The notes under the pieces were generated by a model. That model was not told the DNA's origin, made no database searches, and saw only the letters and a list, made by a program, of their open reading frames with translations. From Halomarinibacterium sp041392205 (lineage in GTDB: Bacteria; Bacteroidota; Bacteroidia; Flavobacteriales; Flavobacteriaceae), in assembly GCA_041392205.1 (NCBI GenBank), contig JAWKMO010000002.1, positions 62,001 to 126,000 on the forward strand: DNA of 64,000 bases. The letters run 5' to 3'. Within the stretch, counting starts at the first letter, position 1. The number at the start of each line of letters is the position of its first letter. Shown in pieces: positions 61,884 through 64,000 of this stretch. The position numbers and the translations under genes were made by a program.

Positions 61884-61892
61884 GCAAAGATA
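61884..61892 (-). promoter_or_regulatory. -7 promoter element of the DUF6909-rfb operon
   Basis: TATCTTTGC on the minus strand, perfect TAnnTTTG, 7 nt before the ATG, implying a very short leader. It lies in the 24-bp gap after the GH3 gene. Confidence 0.6.
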
Positions 61893-61900
61893 CGGCTATT

Positions 61901-63397
61901 TTAGCCTTGAATTTTAATAAGATGGTCGGCAATTTTTCTGTCATTTGCCAGTCTTGGGACTTTATTTTGTCCACCAAGTTTTCCTTCTCTTTTCATAAAT
62001 TGATTAAAAGTACCTTTTTTAAGGGGGAAAATTTTTAAGGGCTGAAGGACTTTCCCTTCTATTAGATCGAAATAATAACTGTTTTGTTTTTGTAACGATT
62101 GATCTAGAGTCTTTGCGATTTCTGAAAGATTTTCTGGCTCTGAATCAAATTCTACTAGCCATTGGTGAAAAGGCAGTTCATTGGTATTTGGTGTCATTTG
62201 TGGGGCTACCGTAAATTCGGTAAGAGAAAATCCAAATTTTAAGCTAGCTTCTTTCATAGCTTGCTCAACTTCTTTTCCAATGACGTGCTCCCCAAAAGCA
62301 GATATAAAATGTTTTATTCTTCCTGAAACAATAAGTTTATAGGGTTTTGTTGAGGTAAAAATAACGGTGTCTCCTAAGTTGTATCCCCAAAGGCCCGCAT
62401 TGGTTGAGACAATCATCACATAATTAACCCCTACTTGGACTCCTGCAAGAGTAAGTCTTTTAGGATTTTCAGTGTAAAAAGAATCGGCTTCAACAAATTC
62501 ATAAAAAATACCCGAATTTAATTGAAGTAATAACCCGTGGTCGTTTTGCTCGTTTTGAAAGGCAAAAAACCCTTCAGATGCAGGGTATAGCTCAATGGTA
62601 GCTACTTTTCTTCCTATTAATTTTTGAAATTTTTGTCGATAGGGTTCAAAATTTACTCCACCATATATAAACAGTTCAAAATTTTTGAACAAATCTCCCA
62701 CATTTTTATTTGTTGCGGCTTGTAATCGCTCAAAATACATTTGAACCCAAGAAGGTATTCCACTTATAATAGACATATTTTCCCCTTGGGTTTCAGAAAC
62801 TATCGCATCCACTTTTTTTTCCCAATCTTCAATACAATTTGTTTCCCAGGAGGGCATTCTGTTTTTTTGAAGGTATTTTGGCACATAATGCGCTACAATA
62901 CCCGAGAGTCGGCCCAGTTTAATTCCATTCTTTTCTTGTAAAGCGGGACTCCCTTGTAGAAATATCATTTTACCATCTACCACCTTTGTATTTCCGGTTT
63001 CTTCAATATAACATAAAATGGCATTTCGGGCGGATCTAATGTGATAAGGTACAGATTCTTTGGTTAGAGGAATATATTTTACTCCAGAGGTTGTCCCAGA
63101 TGTTTTCGCAAAATAAAGAGGTTTGCCTGGCCATAAAATATTTTCTTTGCCTTCTACTACTTGGTCTATGTAAACCCGCAAAGCTTCATAATCTCTTATG
63201 GGAACTTTTTCTGCAAAATCCTCAACCGTTTTAATTTTTGAAAACTGATGCTCCTTTCCAAACTGAGTGTTTTTTGCAAAAGAAATTAGCTCTTTAAACA
63301 CTTTTTGTTGGGTTTCGATAGGTTTTAAAGCCCAATTGGATATTTGAAACGTGACCGTTTTGGCAAAAATTTTAGCTCCAAAAGATTTTAGTGTCAT
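61901..63397 (-). CDS. GH3 family acyl-adenylating protein
   Basis: A 498-residue protein of the GH3 (auxin-responsive promoter) family. Phosphate-binding loop AKTSGTTSGVKYIPLT, YPASEGFFAFQ and the C-terminal SGRIKHFISAFGEHVIGKEVE are the adenylation motifs. Plant members conjugate acyl acids to amino acids; bacterial roles are poorly known. It lies 1 nt after the M23 peptidase gene on the same strand. Confidence 0.88.
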   Translation of the reverse strand: MTLKSFGAKIFAKTVTFQISNWALKPIETQQKVFKELISFAKNTQFGKEHQFSKIKTVEDFAEKVPIRDYEALRVYIDQVVEGKENILWPGKPLYFAKTSGTTSGVKYIPLTKESVPYHIRSARNAILCYIEETGNTKVVDGKMIFLQGSPALQEKNGIKLGRLSGIVAHYVPKYLQKNRMPSWETNCIEDWEKKVDAIVSETQGENMSIISGIPSWVQMYFERLQAATNKNVGDLFKNFELFIYGGVNFEPYRQKFQKLIGRKVATIELYPASEGFFAFQNEQNDHGLLLQLNSGIFYEFVEADSFYTENPKRLTLAGVQVGVNYVMIVSTNAGLWGYNLGDTVIFTSTKPYKLIVSGRIKHFISAFGEHVIGKEVEQAMKEASLKFGFSLTEFTVAPQMTPNTNELPFHQWLVEFDSEPENLSEIAKTLDQSLQKQNSYYFDLIEGKVLQPLKIFPLKKGTFNQFMKREGKLGGQNKVPRLANDRKIADHLIKIQG

Positions 63398-63398
63398 T

Positions 63399-64000
63399 TT
63401 AATTGAAATCGATAAAGTTTTCGGGGTTTAATGGATAGCCATTGCTCCAAAGTTCAAAATGAAGATGCGGTCCTGTAGTTAACTCACCCGTATTTCCTAC
63501 CGTAGCAATTACTTCGCCTGCTTCCACAAAAGCTCCTTGTTCTTTGGACAATGAGGCATTGTGTTTATAGACCGAAATCAAATTGGAGCCATGCTCCAAA
63601 ATGATGACATAGCCTGCATCCGATGTCCAACCAGAAAATATAACCGTCCCATCGGTAACTGCTTTAACGGCACTATTTTTGGCCGTTACAATATCTACGG
63701 CAAAATGCTTTTTTTCGGGATTATAGGCTTCAGTAATAGATCCTTTTACGGGTGCAAACAACACATAATTTACTTCTGGGTTGGTCGCAAGAGGATTGTA
63801 TTTATCTTCTTGTTGTACTTTATCTCTTAATAATGAATCTTCTTTTGAAGGCAAAAAGCCAGCCTCATTTATTTCCATCTCCACCATTTGAAGAATAGAA
63901 TCTCTATTAAAGTCCTGAGCCTTAACGTCTCCTGTTAGTACCTTTTTTATCGATGCAAAATATTGTTGATTTATGAGCATTCTTTGTTGAAGAGAGTCTG
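63399..64000 (-). CDS. M23 family metallopeptidase, 5' partial
   Basis: The C-terminal ~200 residues are here; the frame stays open to the right edge (DSLQQRMLINQQYF), so the start is outside the window. The LytM domain is intact: KKHFAVDIV supplies His and Asp, GPHLHFELW supplies HxH, so unlike the EnvC-like protein at 9 kb this one should be an active zinc endopeptidase cutting peptidoglycan crosslinks. A helical segment (SIKKVLTGDVKAQDFNRDSI) precedes it, fitting membrane-anchored cell-wall hydrolases of this phylum. Confidence 0.88.
   Translation of the reverse strand, partial: DSLQQRMLINQQYFASIKKVLTGDVKAQDFNRDSILQMVEMEINEAGFLPSKEDSLLRDKVQQEDKYNPLATNPEVNYVLFAPVKGSITEAYNPEKKHFAVDIVTAKNSAVKAVTDGTVIFSGWTSDAGYVIILEHGSNLISVYKHNASLSKEQGAFVEAGEVIATVGNTGELTTGPHLHFELWSNGYPLNPENFIDFN

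Noticed and set aside
1..64000. tRNA, rRNA, CRISPR arrays, insertion sequences, replication origin
   Set aside because: All gaps are short (under about 200 bases) and none contains cloverleaf-like, repeat-spacer or transposase features that I could recognise.

Overview
The window is gene-dense chromosomal DNA from a member of the Bacteroidota, almost certainly Flavobacteriaceae. Several things point there. Promoters have the -7 element TAnnTTTG instead of -35/-10 boxes. The F1Fo operon has an a subunit with a long exported N-terminal extension and lacks atpD/atpC. A SprE/PorW-type gliding/type IX secretion lipoprotein is present, as are lineage-restricted families (DUF4292, DUF4254, DUF6168, DUF6427, DUF6341, DUF6909). 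Genus cannot be fixed from sequence alone. No tRNA, rRNA, CRISPR array, insertion sequence or integrase was seen, and no stretch over 300 bases lacks a gene.

Layout. 1-9.06 kb (+): a sulfur/redox and efflux module: truncated di-haem protein, TPMT-like methyltransferase, sulfide:quinone oxidoreductase (SQR), then a TolC-MFP-RND pump with a PII-like protein and a DUF2892 membrane protein. The SQR promoter and the pump promoter each carry a GTAAC-N4-GTTAC dyad at exactly the same distance (29.5 bp) from the -7 element, suggesting one shared Crp/Fnr-type activator. 9.06-15.8 kb (-): EnvC-like, DUF4292 and TPR envelope genes, a sugar nucleotidyltransferase, a TPR protein, dut and a lipoprotein. 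15.9-24.7 kb (-): sprE-like gene, bactofilin, then atpZ/I, DUF6168 and atpB-E-F-H-A-G ending at a strong terminator. 24.9-28.7 kb: an oxidoreductase with a 2Fe-2S domain, a heptosyltransferase-like GT9, DUF4254 and a D12 adenine methylase.

28.7-30.9 kb is a compact type II restriction-modification locus: a BglII-like endonuclease convergent with, and overlapping by 62 nt, a C5-cytosine methyltransferase whose upstream XRE controller reads from a promoter covered by a perfect dyad. It is followed by a possible PD-(D/E)XK-type unknown protein, DUF6427/DUF6341 and purD.

34-61.9 kb is a surface polysaccharide locus. It has an adenylate-forming CapK-like enzyme, initiating phosphoglycosyl transferase (WcaJ type), UDP-glucose to UDP-glucuronate to UDP-xylose enzymes, GDP-fucose (gmd, fcl) and complete dTDP-rhamnose (rfbA-D) enzymes, five glycosyltransferase-like genes, an MBOAT/SGNH acylation pair, three O-antigen polymerase/ligase-like membrane proteins, a flippase, a Wzz-like protein and an FkbM methyltransferase. 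Genes for making GDP-mannose are not here. Two genes of this locus are preceded, right up to their ATG, by a 96-nt leader shared without gaps (67/96 identical) with a hairpin showing one compensatory base-pair swap; this is the best candidate here for an undescribed regulatory element. The window ends with a GH3-family protein and a truncated M23 peptidase.

Many starts are TTG; start choices are explained per gene.
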